Below, piece by piece: positions 26,801-36,728 of a stretch of 64,000 bases of DNA; within the stretch, counting starts at the first letter, position 1, and every line of letters starts with the position of its first letter. The translations under genes were made by a program, and so were the position numbers. The stretch is from NCBI RefSeq assembly GCF_002127655.1, contig NZ_NEHB01000003.1, positions 145,047-209,046 on the forward strand, written 5' to 3'. Below the pieces are notes generated by a model. That model made no database searches. It was not told the DNA's origin and saw nothing but the letters and a program-made list of their open reading frames with translations. The DNA comes from Janthinobacterium sp. GW456P (GTDB lineage Bacteria; Pseudomonadota; Gammaproteobacteria; Burkholderiales; Burkholderiaceae_D).

Positions 26801-27308
26801 GGGCGCCCGTTCGCCCGAACGCCTGCTCGACGAAGTGACCTTGTTCTTGCACAAGGTGGAATCGGAGCTGTCGAGCGAGCGCCAGGGCATGCTGCAGCAG
26901 GTGCGCAGCCGCGAACGCGTGTTTGAAGGACGCAAGATTTTGCTGGTGGACGACGACGTGCGCAATATCTTTGCCCTGACGAATGCGCTGGAACAGAAAG
27001 GCGTGGTGGTGGAAATCGGCCGCAATGGTTTCGAAGCCATCAGCAAGCTCAACAGCGTGGACGATATCGACCTGGTGTTGATGGATGTCATGATGCCCGG
27101 CATGGATGGGCTGGAAGCGACGCGCTTAATCCGCGCCGATGGCCGTTACAACAAGCTGCCCATCATCGCCATTACGGCCAAGGCCATGAAGAATGACCAG
27201 GAAGAATGCCTGCAGGCGGGCGCGTCCGATTACCTGGCCAAGCCGATCGACCTGGACCGTCTGTATTCCTTGCTGCGCGTGTGGATGCCGAAGATGGAAC
27301 GCATCTGA
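23826..27308 (+). CDS. Hybrid histidine kinase: CHASE3-GAF-HisKA-HATPase with three receivers
   Basis: The 1160-residue membrane sensor has a transmembrane helix near residues 18-42, a CHASE3-type periplasmic region (ETGMRGYLLTGDETFL), a second helix near 182-203, a GAF domain (about 230-375) and a coiled coil. The HisKA domain has His496 in MSHELRTPL; the ATPase domain has Asn616 and the GTGLGLSIS block. Three receiver domains follow with Asp818, Asp940 and Asp1087. First gene of a phosphorelay cluster with cheR. The start at 23826 is the first ATG; GTG at 23802 is an alternative. Confidence 0.92.
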   Translation: MNTKTPIDSFSFRRILARNVTLPLVIGVVTALVFVGLIAYLLSALRSVEHSERVIGNANEVMKLSVDLETGMRGYLLTGDETFLAPYKSGKAKIAVEMSTLLDLVADSSIQVDRLRRIRALQGQWMEYAEAVIAQRRNNQEFLARVRQGEGKLEFDEIRREFLTFLSMEQRLRQERADSAEGRTMLAVVVFLILSLGMSGMLAYLGRRELLRLSDIYNDALEQRGKDNDVLQEQAWLRTGQTELAAHTSGQLGLPQLGRHVLDFLAHRLDVAVATLYVVDDDGSLRRTAVYGFNEQGVKEKQVFKLGEGLVGETAREKRLKHVQQVPGNYLTVTSSLGSGAPLELVLVPVNNEGVVNGVIELGFTHPVSARAKEWLNLIGANIGTSLEAALYRQRLQNVLEETQQLNEELEVQQEELRTANEELGEQSRVLEQSQAHLEEQKAALEQSNEQLAVQALSLDQKNMAIVQAHAQLEARAEELQRASRYKSEFLANMSHELRTPLNSSLILSKLLSDNSSGNLTPEQVTFAQTIYSAGNDLLTLINDILDISKVEAGKLELTPDAVPFDELLSSMKMLFGAQAQQKKLVFDVKLAPDTPPSFVSDRQRLEQILKNLLSNAIKFTDAGTVSLHVSADAAGQMRFQVQDSGIGIADDQQHKIFDAFHQADGTTSRRYGGTGLGLSISRDLAALLGGGIELASTPGQGSTFTLVLPAVMPERTVETASVPAATPQAPAKVAAAAPKAPPAAKPVPLPTFQDDRDSVPPAKTGQRSVLVIEDEPSFAGILFDLAHEMQYRCLVAHGADEGLRLAEEFLPDAILLDMGLPDRPGLLVLQQLKENPLTRHIPVHIVSGNDQIQEAMQLGAIGYATKPRTREQLKEVFRKLESKFTQQMKRILLVEDDERQRESVVHLISDNDVEITAVALGEQALELLKTQIFDCMIIDLKLPDIQGNELLERMEHEELCSFPPVIVYTGRNLSREEEADLMKYSRSIIIKGARSPERLLDEVTLFLHKVESELSSERQGMLQQVRSRERVFEGRKILLVDDDVRNIFALTNALEQKGVVVEIGRNGFEAISKLNSVDDIDLVLMDVMMPGMDGLEATRLIRADGRYNKLPIIAITAKAMKNDQEECLQAGASDYLAKPIDLDRLYSLLRVWMPKMERI

Positions 27309-27336
27309 TGCCACGCCACTCGATGGAAAGCCGCTG

Positions 27337-28218
27337 ATGTCCCCGCGCTACACGGACGAGCAACTGCACGCGCTGATGGAAGCCATCTATCAGCGCTACA
27401 GCTACGATTTTCGCGACTATTCCCTGCCCTCGCAGCGCCGGCGCCTGAACCAGGCGCTCGAGCGCTTCCATTGCACCGACTTGCCTGCCTTGCAGCAGCT
27501 GGTGCTCGAGGACGGGGCCAGCTTTGGCAAGCTGCTGCAGATTTTGACCGTGCCCGTCACGCAAATGTTCCGCGACCCGACGTTTTTCCTCGCCCTGCGC
27601 GAACATGTGGTGCCCGTGCTGAAAACCTATCCGTCGCCGACCATCTGGGTGGCCGGCTGCTGCACGGGCGAAGAAGCGCTGTCGCTGGCCATCGTGCTGC
27701 ACGAGGAAGGATTGCTCGAGCGCAGCACGATCTACGCCACCGACATCAATCCGCAAGCGCTGGCCACGGCCGCGCGCGGCGTGTATCCGCTGCACCGGCT
27801 CGATGACTACGGCGCCAACTACCTGGCCGCGGGTGGCCTGGGCCGGTTGGCCGACTACTACACGGTCGAACACGCCACAGCGCGTTTCCAGCAGCGTCTG
27901 CTCGACAGTATCAACTTTGCCGACCACAGCTTGTCCACGGACAGTGTTTTTATCGAAACGCAATTGATTTTGTGCCGTAACGTACTGATTTACTTTAACA
28001 AAACCTTGCAGGAGCGGGCCTTGGGTCTGTTCCAGGACTCGCTGTGCCACCGGGGCTTCCTGGGCCTGGGCAGCAAGGAAAGCACGCACTTCACGCGCTT
28101 TGCCGCCGACTTCGAACCATTGCCGGGTCCCGAAAAGCTCTACCGCAAGCGTGCGCCGTCGCACGCCGCTTCCCATTACGCTGGGCGGCACATGCCAGGA
28201 TTGAAACATGATGAATGA
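27337..28218 (+). CDS. CheR-family protein-glutamate methyltransferase
   Basis: The 293-residue protein has an all-alpha N-terminal CheR domain (residues 1-75, with RRRLNQALERF and PVTQMFRDPTFF) and an AdoMet-binding domain with WVAGCCTGEEALSLA and ILCRNVLIYF. CheR enzymes methylate glutamates on chemoreceptors. It lies between kinase genes, not near a chemoreceptor or cheB, so its target may be a sensor in this cluster. GGAAAG upstream of the ATG at 27337 is the likely ribosome binding site. The last 11 bases overlap the next gene. Confidence 0.92.
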   Translation: MSPRYTDEQLHALMEAIYQRYSYDFRDYSLPSQRRRLNQALERFHCTDLPALQQLVLEDGASFGKLLQILTVPVTQMFRDPTFFLALREHVVPVLKTYPSPTIWVAGCCTGEEALSLAIVLHEEGLLERSTIYATDINPQALATAARGVYPLHRLDDYGANYLAAGGLGRLADYYTVEHATARFQQRLLDSINFADHSLSTDSVFIETQLILCRNVLIYFNKTLQERALGLFQDSLCHRGFLGLGSKESTHFTRFAADFEPLPGPEKLYRKRAPSHAASHYAGRHMPGLKHDE

Positions 28219-29398
28219 AACAAGCACCAAACTGCTGATCGTCGATGACTTGCCGGAAAACTTGCGCGCGCTCAATGCACTGATCCGCGAGAGCGACCGC
28301 AGCGTCTACCAGGCTTCGTCGGGCGAAGAGGCGCTGGCCTTGCTGCTCGAACACGATTTCGCGCTGGCCATCCTCGACGTGCAAATGCCGGAGATGGATG
28401 GCTTTGAGCTGGCGCAACTGATGCGCGGCACGGAAAAGACGCGCCATATCCCCATCGTCTTCGTCACGGCGGCTGGCAAGGAAATGAATTTCGCCTTCCA
28501 GGGCTATGAAAGCGGCGCCGTCGATTTCCTGCACAAGCCGCTCGACATCAATGCCGTGCAAAGCAAGGTCAATGTGTTTGTCGCCCTGCACCAGCAGCGC
28601 AGCGAGACGCGGCGCCAGGTGCAGGCGCTCGAACACAGCCGCCAGCAGCAGGAAGCGTTATTGAAGGAATTGCGCGCCACCCAGGCTGAACTGCAGCGCT
28701 CGCTGCGCCTGCGCGACGAATTCATGTCCATGGTGGCGCATGAACTGCGCACGCCCTTGAATACGCTGTTCCTGGAAACACAGATGCGCACCGTCAACCT
28801 GGAACGGGGCAACCTGGCCGCCTTCGAGCCGGAAAAGCTGGGCAAGATGGTGGCGCGCGACGGGCGGCAAATCCGCAGCATGGTGCGCCTGATCGACGAC
28901 ATGCTCGACGTGTCGCGCATTACCAGCGGCAAGCTGTCGATCCGCCGCGAATCGGTCGATCTGGCCAGCCTGGTGCGCCGCGTGGCCGACGACCTGGCAC
29001 CGTGCGCGGCAGCGGCCGGCAGCGTGCTCGAAGTGCTGGCCTTCGAACCCATCCACGGTTACTGGGATGCCTTCCGCGTCGAGCAAATCGTTGTCAACCT
29101 GATCAGCAATGCCGTGCGCTACGGGCAGGGCCAGCCCGTGGAAATCAGCCTCGCGCACACGCAGAACAGCGCCGTCATCGAAGTGCGCGACCATGGCATC
29201 GGCATCAACGCGCGCGACCAGGAACGCATCTTCGACGCCTTCGAGCGCGTCATGCACCAGGACCGCACGGGCGGCCTGGGCCTGGGCCTGTTCATCACCA
29301 AGCAACTGGTGGACGCGCATGGCGGCGCCATCACCCTGCAAAGCCAGCCCGGCAATGGCGCCTTGTTCAGCGTCACCCTGCCGCTGGCCGGCAGCTGA
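28208..29398 (+). CDS. Receiver-histidine kinase fusion
   Basis: The 396-residue soluble protein has a receiver domain first (DD at residues 13-14, phosphorylated Asp57 in AILDVQMPEMDG), a coiled-coil linker and a histidine kinase core with His178 in MVAHELRTPLN and the GLGLGLFITKQL ATP lid. This arrangement lets an upstream kinase control kinase output by phosphorylating the receiver. It overlaps cheR by 11 bases and is followed after seven bases by a large hybrid kinase, so all are one operon. Confidence 0.92.
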   Translation: MMNETSTKLLIVDDLPENLRALNALIRESDRSVYQASSGEEALALLLEHDFALAILDVQMPEMDGFELAQLMRGTEKTRHIPIVFVTAAGKEMNFAFQGYESGAVDFLHKPLDINAVQSKVNVFVALHQQRSETRRQVQALEHSRQQQEALLKELRATQAELQRSLRLRDEFMSMVAHELRTPLNTLFLETQMRTVNLERGNLAAFEPEKLGKMVARDGRQIRSMVRLIDDMLDVSRITSGKLSIRRESVDLASLVRRVADDLAPCAAAAGSVLEVLAFEPIHGYWDAFRVEQIVVNLISNAVRYGQGQPVEISLAHTQNSAVIEVRDHGIGINARDQERIFDAFERVMHQDRTGGLGLGLFITKQLVDAHGGAITLQSQPGNGALFSVTLPLAGS

Positions 29399-29405
29399 GG
29401 CCGGC

Positions 29406-32300
29406 ATGAACAGCACACCCAGCACACCCGCTTCCCGCAGCCAGGCGGGTGCCAGCGGCGTCGCCTTCCTGCTGCAACTGGAACGCCGGCTGCGCCTGCT
29501 GCAGGACACGGGCGAGATCCTGTCCCTGTCGGCGCAGCTGCTGGGACAGCGCCTGGGTGCCCAGCAGGTGGCCTGTTTCGATATCGACCAGAGCCTGCAA
29601 TGCCCTACCCTGCAGCATGCGTGGAGCGAAGGCCTGGCGCCCGGCGCCGCCGGCGAATATTTCCTCGGCGATTACGCGGCAGGCCTGGCCGATGCCCTGG
29701 CCGCCGGCCAGGCGCTGGCCGTCAGCGATGTGGCGAGCGACCCGCGCACGGCCATGCCGGCCGCGCTGGCCACGTTCGCGCGCCTGGGCATCCGTGCCTT
29801 CCTGAATATTCCCATTGCCAAGGAGGGCCGGCTGGCGGCCCTGTTCGTCGTGCACAGCAGCGCGGCGCGCCTGTGGCATGCGGACGAAATCGAACTGGCC
29901 GTGCAAGTATCGGAACGGGTCTGGTCGACCATTTTGCGGGCCCGGGCGGAATCGCGGCTGCGCGCCCTCAGCGCCACCATGGAAACACAGGTGGCCGAGC
30001 GCACGCGCGAGTTCGGCCGCACCTGGAACGTCAGCCCCGATTTGCTGGGCGTGCTCAACCTTGACGGCTATTTCGAACACTCGAACCCGGCCTGGCAAGC
30101 CACCCTGGGCTGGTCGGTCGAGGAAATCCGCACGACAAAATTTTTTGAACTGATCCATCCCGAAGACTTGCCGCGCACCCATGCTGCCTGGGAGGCGGCC
30201 AATCAGGGCCAGCCGGCGCTGCGCTTCGAAAACCGTTACCGCCACAAGCTGGGCGGCTGGCACTGGCTGTCGTGGGTGGCCGTGCCCGAAGGCGAAAAAG
30301 TGTATTGCAGCGCGCGCGACATCACGGTGGAAAAGAAGCTGGAAGCGGACCTGGCCGCGCGCAACAGCGAGCGCGAGCGGCTGTGGCGCAGCGCGCAAGA
30401 CCTGATGGTCGCCATCAATGCCGAAGGCTGCTTTACCGCCGTCAACCCGGCCGCCAGCGCCATCCTGGGCTGGCTGCCCGAGGAAATGCTGGGCCGCAGC
30501 GTGTTCGACTTCGTGCTGCCCGAGGATGCCGCCGCCACGCGCCAGGCGCTGGCGCAAGTGTCACGCGAGGCCATGCCCAGCTTTGAAAACCGCTACCGGC
30601 ACCGCGATGGCGGCCACCGCTGGCTGTCGTGGGTGGCGGCGACCGAAGGCGACCTGGTATTTGCCACGGGGCGCCACGTCACCCTGGAAAAGGAGGCGGA
30701 AAGCACTTTGCGCAGCATGCAGGAATCGTTGCGCCATAGCGAAATGGCGCTGCTGCAATCGCAAAAACTCGAAGCGCTGGGCAAGCTGACGGGCGGCGTG
30801 GCCCATGATTTCAACAACGTCCTGCAAATTATTTCGGGCAATCTGCAGCTGCTGCAGATGACCCTGGACGGCGACCCGCTGGCCGCCAAGCGCATCGCCA
30901 GCGCTTCGGCCGCCGTGGAACGGGGTGCCAAGCTGTCGGCCCAGCTGCTGGCCTTTGCGCGGCGTCAACCGTTGAAACCGCTGGTGACGGACCTGGCGCA
31001 ACTGCTGCGTTCGACGGAAGAGCTGCTGCGGCGCGCCACGGGCGAAACCATCGAAACGCGTTTGCTGCTGGCCGACGACTGCTGGCGCGCGCTGGTCGAC
31101 CCGCACCAGCTGGAAAACGTCATCCTCAACCTGGCCATCAACGCGCGCGACGCCATGAGTGGCCAGGGCCAGCTGACCATCGAACTGAGCAACAGCGTGC
31201 TGGGCAGCGACTATGCGGCGCGCCATGCGGACGTGGCGCCCGGCGACTACGTGCAGCTGGCCGTCTCGGATACGGGCACGGGCATTCCAGCCGAGCTGCT
31301 GGACAAGATTTTCGAACCGTTCTTCACCACCAAAAGCGAAGGCGAAGGCACGGGCCTGGGCCTGTCCATGGCCTACGGCTTCCTGCGCCAGAGCGGCGGC
31401 CACCTGACGGTGGACAGTATGCCGGGCCACGGCAGCACCTTCCGCATCTACTTGCCGCGCTCGCTCGAAGCGGAAACGGAACTGCCGCTGCAGCTGAGCG
31501 GTCCCGTCCTGGGCGGCAAGGAAACCATCCTCGTGGTGGAAGACGATGTGCAGGTGCAGACAACGGTGGTGGACATGCTGCGCGGCCTCGGCTACATCGT
31601 GCTGCGCGCCAGCGACGGCGAAAGCGCGCTGGCCATCGTCGGCAGCGGCGTGCCCATCGACCTGCTGTTTACGGACGTGGTGATGCCAGGCAAGGTAGCC
31701 AGCACGGCACTGGCGCGCCAGGCGCGCGTGCTGCTGCCGCAGCTGGCTGTGCTGTTCACCTCGGGCTACACGCAGGACGCCATCATGCAGGGCGGCCGGC
31801 TGGAGCCGGGCGTGGAGCTGCTGAGCAAGCCTTACCGGCGCGAAGACCTGGCGCGGCGCATCCGCCACCTGCTGGCCAATGGCCGCCATGTGACGGCCCT
31901 GCACCAGTACCGTGCACAGCTGGCGCCGCAGCCTGCGCCGGCGCTGCCGGAGGGAAGGCATATCCTGCTGGTGGAAGACAATGCCGACGCGCGCGCCATG
32001 ACGAGCGAACTGCTGGCCATGCTCGGTCACACGGTGCTCGCCGTGGGCACGGCCGAGGAAGCCCTGCCACTGCTGGGCACGCCGGGACTGGATCTGCTGC
32101 TGACCGATATCAGCCTGCCGCAGATGTCGGGCGTCCAGCTGGCCGAGCTGGCGGCGCGCGACTATCCGCAGCTGGAAGTGGTGTTTTCCACCGGCCATGC
32201 GCCGGCCAATTCCGGCGTGCTCGACCCGCAGGCGCGCTTCCTGGTGAAGCCATTTACGGTCAAGCAATTACAGCAGGCCTTGCTGGCGCCAGGTCAGTAG
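29406..32300 (+). CDS. Hybrid histidine kinase: GAF-PAS-PAS-HisKA-HATPase with two receivers
   Basis: The 964-residue soluble kinase has a GAF domain (about residues 20-180), two PAS domains (about 205-320 and 330-440, each with an FENRYRH block), and His467 in [17 protein letters not shown], the NtrB-like H-box common in plant-signal and photoreceptor kinases. The ATPase block [13 protein letters not shown] is intact, and two receivers carry Asp757 (LLFTDVVMP) and Asp901 (LLLTDISLP). It ends tail to tail with a close paralogue, overlapping it by seven bases. The reading from 29109 upstream lies over the preceding gene and is rejected. Confidence 0.92.
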   Translation: MNSTPSTPASRSQAGASGVAFLLQLERRLRLLQDTGEILSLSAQLLGQRLGAQQVACFDIDQSLQCPTLQHAWSEGLAPGAAGEYFLGDYAAGLADALAAGQALAVSDVASDPRTAMPAALATFARLGIRAFLNIPIAKEGRLAALFVVHSSAARLWHADEIELAVQVSERVWSTILRARAESRLRALSATMETQVAERTREFGRTWNVSPDLLGVLNLDGYFEHSNPAWQATLGWSVEEIRTTKFFELIHPEDLPRTHAAWEAANQGQPALRFENRYRHKLGGWHWLSWVAVPEGEKVYCSARDITVEKKLEADLAARNSERERLWRSAQDLMVAINAEGCFTAVNPAASAILGWLPEEMLGRSVFDFVLPEDAAATRQALAQVSREAMPSFENRYRHRDGGHRWLSWVAATEGDLVFATGRHVTLEKEAESTLRSMQESLRHSEMALLQSQKLEALGKLTGGVAHDFNNVLQIISGNLQLLQMTLDGDPLAAKRIASASAAVERGAKLSAQLLAFARRQPLKPLVTDLAQLLRSTEELLRRATGETIETRLLLADDCWRALVDPHQLENVILNLAINARDAMSGQGQLTIELSNSVLGSDYAARHADVAPGDYVQLAVSDTGTGIPAELLDKIFEPFFTTKSEGEGTGLGLSMAYGFLRQSGGHLTVDSMPGHGSTFRIYLPRSLEAETELPLQLSGPVLGGKETILVVEDDVQVQTTVVDMLRGLGYIVLRASDGESALAIVGSGVPIDLLFTDVVMPGKVASTALARQARVLLPQLAVLFTSGYTQDAIMQGGRLEPGVELLSKPYRREDLARRIRHLLANGRHVTALHQYRAQLAPQPAPALPEGRHILLVEDNADARAMTSELLAMLGHTVLAVGTAEEALPLLGTPGLDLLLTDISLPQMSGVQLAELAARDYPQLEVVFSTGHAPANSGVLDPQARFLVKPFTVKQLQQALLAPGQ

Positions 32301-35300
32301 ACGTCGAGCCGGCGTGCCTTCAACGCACCGGCCAGTTCTTCCAGACCAAACGGCTTGCGCAGGAAGCGCGCGCTGGCGTCCTGCATCAGGCTGGCGCCCC
32401 AGTCGTGGCCGGAAGCAAACACGACGTCCAGCTGCGGCCAGTGCGCGCGCGCATGGCGCGCCAGTTCCAGGCCGGACATGGTGGGCAGGCTGATGTCCGT
32501 CACCAGCACGTCCAGGCCCGGCATGGCCAACAGCGGCATGGCCGCTTCCGCGCTGGCCACGCCGTGCACGGTGTGCCCCAGCATATTGAGCATCTCGGTG
32601 GTCATTTCACGCGCATCGTCATTGTCTTCCACCAGCAGGATGCGCCGCCCGGACGGGTCGGGCGCGCCCACCAGGCGGCGGTCGGCCAGCAAATGGCGGA
32701 TGCGCCGCGCCAGGTCTTCGCGCTGGTAGGGTTTGCTCAACAGTTCCACGCCCGCGTCCAGGCGCCCGCCCTGCATGATGGCGTTATGCGTATAGCCCGA
32801 CGTAAACAGCACGGCCAGGTCCGGCAGCAGCAAGCGCGCCTGGCGCGCCAGCTCCTTGCTGCTGACGGGACCGGGCATGACGACGTCCGTAAACAGCAGG
32901 TCGATGGCCACGCCGGTGCCCAGCAGGGCCAGGGCCGAGGCGCCGTCGTCCGCGTGCAGCACGTCGTAGCCTAGGCCGCGCAGCATGTCGACCACCGTAT
33001 GTTGCACGGGCGCGTCGTCTTCCACCACGAGGATGGTTTCGCTGCCGCCGAGTACGGGGCCCGTCAGGCCCGGCGGCGGCTCGGCCAGGGTTTCCAGCGA
33101 ACGGGGCAGGTAGATTTTAAACGTCGTGCCGGCGCCCGGGGCACTGTGCACCTTGATGTGACCCGCGCTCTGGCGGATGAAGCCGTAGGCCATGGACAGG
33201 CCCAGACCCGTGCCCTCGCCTTCGCGCTTGGTGGTGAAGAAGGGTTCGAAAATCTGGTCGATCACGTCGCGCTCCATGCCATGGCCCGTGTCGGTGATGG
33301 TCAGCAGCACGTATTGCCCCTCCAGCACGTCCGCATGCAGGCTGGCATAGGCGGCGTCGAGCGTGACGTTGCTCAGGGTGAAGGTCAGGCGCCCGCCCTT
33401 GTCCATCGCGTCGCGCGCATTGATGGCCATGTTCAGCAGCACGTTTTCCATCTGGTTCGGGTCGACCAGGGTATGCCACAAGCCGTCGCTGATGAAGGTT
33501 TCCTCGGCAATCGCCTCGCCCAGGGCGCGGCGGATCAGCTCGTGCATGCGGCGCAGCAAGCGGCCCAGGTCGGTCACCAGCGGTTTTAATGGCTGGCGCC
33601 GCGCAAAGGCCAGCAGTTGCGACGACAGCTTGGCGCCCCGCTCGACGGCCGAAGCGGCCGACTCGAGGCGCCTGGCCGCCTGCGGATTATCGGCCACGGT
33701 CAGCTTGAGCAACTGTAAATTGCCGGAGATAATTTGCAGCACATTATTGAAATCGTGGGCCACGCCACCCGTCAGCTTGCCGATCGATTCCAGCTTTTGC
33801 GCCTGCAACAAGGCTTGCTCGCTGCGCACCAGCGCCAGCCGCGCCTCTTTTTCATCGGTGACGTCGCGGCCGATGGCGTGGATTAGCTTTTGCGCGGGCA
33901 CGGCCGTCCAGGAAATCCAGCGGTAGCCGCCATCGCGCCGGCGGTAGCGGTTTTCCATGCGCAAGGTGGGCGCGCCGTGGGCCAGGCGCGACAGATCCTG
34001 CAAGGCCGCCATGCGGTCGTCGGGATGCACGAGGCTGATGAAGTCCATGCCCAGCGATTCCACTTCCGGCCGCTCGAGGATCTTGCTCCATGCGGGGTTG
34101 ACGGCAATGATCATGCCGGACAGGTCCGCCACCAGCATGATGTCGGTGGACAGCCGCCACATGCGGTCGCGGTCTGCCGTACGGTTGGCCATTTCCACTT
34201 CCAGCGAGGAGTTCAGGTAGGCCATTTTTTCCAGCACGTTCTTCTGTTCCTGCACGTCCGTATTCGTGCCCACCCAGCGCAGCACCTTGCCCGCCTCGTC
34301 GAACAGGGGCAAGGCGCGCGCCAGGAACCAGCGGTAGGCGCCGTCGCTGGCGCGGCGCATGCGGAACTCGTGCTCGTAGGCGCTGGCGGTGGCGACGGCC
34401 CGGTCCCAGCTTTTCTGCGTGATCTGCACGTCGTCCGGATGCACGCAGTGGCGAAAGCCGTTCGATACGAGCGACTTCATCGATTGCCCCGTGTATTCGC
34501 ACACCTGTTCGTTGACCCAGTAGGTGGCGCCGCTGCCATGCGCCAGCCAGGCCTGGTTGGGCATGGTCGATGCAAGCGAACGGAACTGTGCCTCGCTGTC
34601 GAGCAAGGCGTTGCGCGCCTGCCAGTGTTCGTCGATATCGTCGCACGAGCCATACCATTTCACGGCTTGGCCGCGCTCGTCTCGCCGGCAATACGCGCGC
34701 GAATGCACCCAGCGGTACTGGCCATCCTGCCGGCGCACGCGCATTTCCTGGTCCAGAGGCTGGCCGCTGGCCAGCGCCGCGCTCCATGCCGCCAGTGTAC
34801 GGGGCACGTCCTCGGGATGGATGGCGTCCAGCCAGCTGCTACCAAGGCCGTTGCACCCCGTCCAGTCGCGCCAGCGCTGCGCCACATAATCGAGCTTGCC
34901 GTCGACGTCGGCCGTCCACAGCACTTGCGTGTTGAGCTCGATGGCGTAATGAAAGTGTTCGCGGCTGTCGTGCAGCGCCTGTTCCAGCTGGCCCCGCTCG
35001 ATGACATGCGCGGCCACGCGCGCGGCCAGCGCCAGCAGTTCGATCTCCGGTTGCGTGGGATGGCATGGCGCCTGGAAAAACAGGCCCAGCACGCCCAGGA
35101 TATGCCCCTTGGCGCCAAACACGGGGGCGACCCAGCAGGCGCGGTAGCCGTGCAGCATGGCTTCCTTGCGTCCGGCGCTCCAGTTCACGTCGCGCGTAAT
35201 GTCGCCGCAATATACGGGCGCGCCGGAAAAGGCCGCCGTGCCGAATGGCGAAGGCTGTTCGCCGCCGTGGCGCAGGGCCAGGCACATGTCTTGCGGCAGG

Positions 35301-35494
35301 CTGGGCGCGGACAAGCCGCGAAAGCGGTCGGCCTCGTCGATCAGCACGAGGCAGGCATGTGCGCCGCCCTCGGCCAGGTCTTGCAGCGCCAGCAACAAGT
35401 GTTCCAGTGCATGGGCCAGGTCGGCGCCTGCCGCGATGCTGCCCATCGCACTATGCTCGGCGTCCAGCAAGGAAAGAATGTTGTTTGCGTGCAC
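32294..35494 (-). CDS. Hybrid histidine kinase: GAF-PAS-PAS-PAS-HisKA-HATPase with two receivers
   Basis: The 1066-residue soluble kinase starts with a GAF-like domain (about residues 10-170), then three PAS domains, His580 in [17 protein letters not shown], an ATPase domain and two receivers ([18 protein letters not shown]). From the last PAS domain onward it is a near copy of the kinase on the other strand that it meets tail to tail. The proposed GTG start at 35494 has no strong ribosome binding site; ATG at 35446 ([10 protein letters not shown]) is an alternative. No ligand is evident. Confidence 0.88.
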   Translation of the reverse strand: MHANNILSLLDAEHSAMGSIAAGADLAHALEHLLLALQDLAEGGAHACLVLIDEADRFRGLSAPSLPQDMCLALRHGGEQPSPFGTAAFSGAPVYCGDITRDVNWSAGRKEAMLHGYRACWVAPVFGAKGHILGVLGLFFQAPCHPTQPEIELLALAARVAAHVIERGQLEQALHDSREHFHYAIELNTQVLWTADVDGKLDYVAQRWRDWTGCNGLGSSWLDAIHPEDVPRTLAAWSAALASGQPLDQEMRVRRQDGQYRWVHSRAYCRRDERGQAVKWYGSCDDIDEHWQARNALLDSEAQFRSLASTMPNQAWLAHGSGATYWVNEQVCEYTGQSMKSLVSNGFRHCVHPDDVQITQKSWDRAVATASAYEHEFRMRRASDGAYRWFLARALPLFDEAGKVLRWVGTNTDVQEQKNVLEKMAYLNSSLEVEMANRTADRDRMWRLSTDIMLVADLSGMIIAVNPAWSKILERPEVESLGMDFISLVHPDDRMAALQDLSRLAHGAPTLRMENRYRRRDGGYRWISWTAVPAQKLIHAIGRDVTDEKEARLALVRSEQALLQAQKLESIGKLTGGVAHDFNNVLQIISGNLQLLKLTVADNPQAARRLESAASAVERGAKLSSQLLAFARRQPLKPLVTDLGRLLRRMHELIRRALGEAIAEETFISDGLWHTLVDPNQMENVLLNMAINARDAMDKGGRLTFTLSNVTLDAAYASLHADVLEGQYVLLTITDTGHGMERDVIDQIFEPFFTTKREGEGTGLGLSMAYGFIRQSAGHIKVHSAPGAGTTFKIYLPRSLETLAEPPPGLTGPVLGGSETILVVEDDAPVQHTVVDMLRGLGYDVLHADDGASALALLGTGVAIDLLFTDVVMPGPVSSKELARQARLLLPDLAVLFTSGYTHNAIMQGGRLDAGVELLSKPYQREDLARRIRHLLADRRLVGAPDPSGRRILLVEDNDDAREMTTEMLNMLGHTVHGVASAEAAMPLLAMPGLDVLVTDISLPTMSGLELARHARAHWPQLDVVFASGHDWGASLMQDASARFLRKPFGLEELAGALKARRLDVY

Positions 35495-35613
35495 CGTGTC
35501 GATAAGGGGAAAACTGATGCCCGAAATATACCATGGGGCAACGCTCTTGCAGGAGGAAAACAGCGTGCCCCTTGATCTCTCGCCCCACGCGGCCCTATGC
35601 TAAAGTGTTGCTC

Positions 35614-35641
35614 TCTTCTCAAGCGAATCTTCTCAAGCGAA
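35614..35641. repeat. Perfect tandem duplication of 14 bp before the hydrolase gene
   Basis: TCTTCTCAAGCGAA occurs twice back to back and ends seven bases before the ATG at 35649, where a ribosome binding site is expected. It might change spacing or expression of the hydrolase gene. Confidence 0.8.
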
Positions 35642-35648
35642 CCCCAGC

Positions 35649-36551
35649 ATGCCGACCTCCCTGCCGCCTTCCCTGATCGCCACCGCCCTGCTCGCCTCCG
35701 TCCACGGCGCCGTCGCCGCCCCCATGAGCCTGGACGACTACCTGGCCTTGAACGGCCCCATGCCCACGGCGCAGATCGCCTATGGTTCCGCGCCGTCGCA
35801 ATACGCGCAGCTGTTCCGGCCCGAAGGCAGCGGCCCGTTTCCCGTCGTCGTGCTCGTGCATGGCGGCTGCTGGACGGTGGCCTTCGGCGGCATCAAACAG
35901 ATGCGCAACGTGGCCGACGCCCTGGTGGCGCAAGGCATCGCCGTGTGGAATGTTGAGTACCGCCGCGTTGACGAGGAAGGCGGCGGTTATCCGGGCACCT
36001 ACGCAGACATGCACGCGGCGCTGGACAGCCTGCGGCAGCACGCGCCCGAATACCAGCTCGATACGGGCCGCATCATGGCCATGGGCCATTCGGCAGGCGG
36101 CCAGCTGGTGCAGTGGATCGCCGGCAGGGAAAAGCTGCCGAAGACCAGCCCCCTGTACCGCGCACAGTATCTGCCGATCAAGAACATCCTCAGCCTGGGC
36201 GGCCTGGCCGACCTGCGCCACGAAAAGGACTTGATCAAGACCAGCTGCGAGCGCGACATCGCGCAACTGGCAGGCAGCGCCAGCACTGAGCGTCCCGACA
36301 TCTACAGCGACACCAACGCCGCCGACCTGCTCCCCAACGGCAGCCGCACCGTGCTGGCCACCGGTGAGCTCGACACCATCTCCCCGCCCCGCGTCGCGCA
36401 CGACTACGCGGCCAAGGCCAGGCTGGCCGGCGACCAGGCGGAGGTGCTGATTTTGCCGGGCGCCAGCCACTACGACGAGATCGCGGCGAGCTCAAATGCT
36501 TGGAAGCTGATTTTGCCGGTAATCAGGCAGATGCTGGGGATGGCAGAGTAA
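35649..36551 (+). CDS. Exported alpha/beta hydrolase
   Basis: The 300-residue protein has a signal peptide (cleavage near AVAA, residue 24) and an esterase-type alpha/beta hydrolase fold: oxyanion motif VLVHGGCW, nucleophile elbow GHSAGG (Ser near residue 145) and likely triad partners in GELD and GASHYDE. The HGG form suggests the hormone-sensitive-lipase or kynurenine-formamidase-like branch. It stands alone between the kinase cluster and the lower-GC islet. Substrate unknown. Confidence 0.85.
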   Translation: MPTSLPPSLIATALLASVHGAVAAPMSLDDYLALNGPMPTAQIAYGSAPSQYAQLFRPEGSGPFPVVVLVHGGCWTVAFGGIKQMRNVADALVAQGIAVWNVEYRRVDEEGGGYPGTYADMHAALDSLRQHAPEYQLDTGRIMAMGHSAGGQLVQWIAGREKLPKTSPLYRAQYLPIKNILSLGGLADLRHEKDLIKTSCERDIAQLAGSASTERPDIYSDTNAADLLPNGSRTVLATGELDTISPPRVAHDYAAKARLAGDQAEVLILPGASHYDEIAASSNAWKLILPVIRQMLGMAE

Positions 36552-36600
36552 GGCAAGCGGCATCTGCCTCGATGGTTACCGGGCGCCGGCGAACGACGGT

Positions 36601-36644
36601 GACAATCCGTGAGATTTTCTGCTTGGCAATTCGCTATGCTCTGG
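36601..36644. repeat. Leader repeat, copy 1 (GACAAT to TATGCT)
   Basis: A stretch of about 44 bases starting GACAAT and ending TGGCAATTCGCTATGCT with a final TGG recurs at 37068-37110 with roughly three-quarters identity by eye. Each copy lies 70-90 bases before a small gene. It may be a promoter or the edge of a mobile unit; the spacing does not fit a standard -35/-10 pair. Confidence 0.55.
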
Positions 36645-36728
36645 GGCGGCCAGTCAAACAACCGAATGGCACCGAGCCCAAAACGAACTTTTGCGTCTTG
36701 AGTCCCCGAATCCCACATTAGGCACCTG

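Noticed and set aside
23091-26852. Unbroken 1253-codon frame on the minus strand
   Set aside because: Only its last 150 codons (Hsp20) are real. The rest is antisense to the hybrid kinase, with low-complexity His/Gln/Arg-rich protein typical of shadow frames in GC-rich DNA.
29109-29405. Upstream extension of the 29406 kinase
   Set aside because: It overlaps the preceding receiver-kinase gene in another frame; the ATG at 29406 follows that gene's stop by seven bases.
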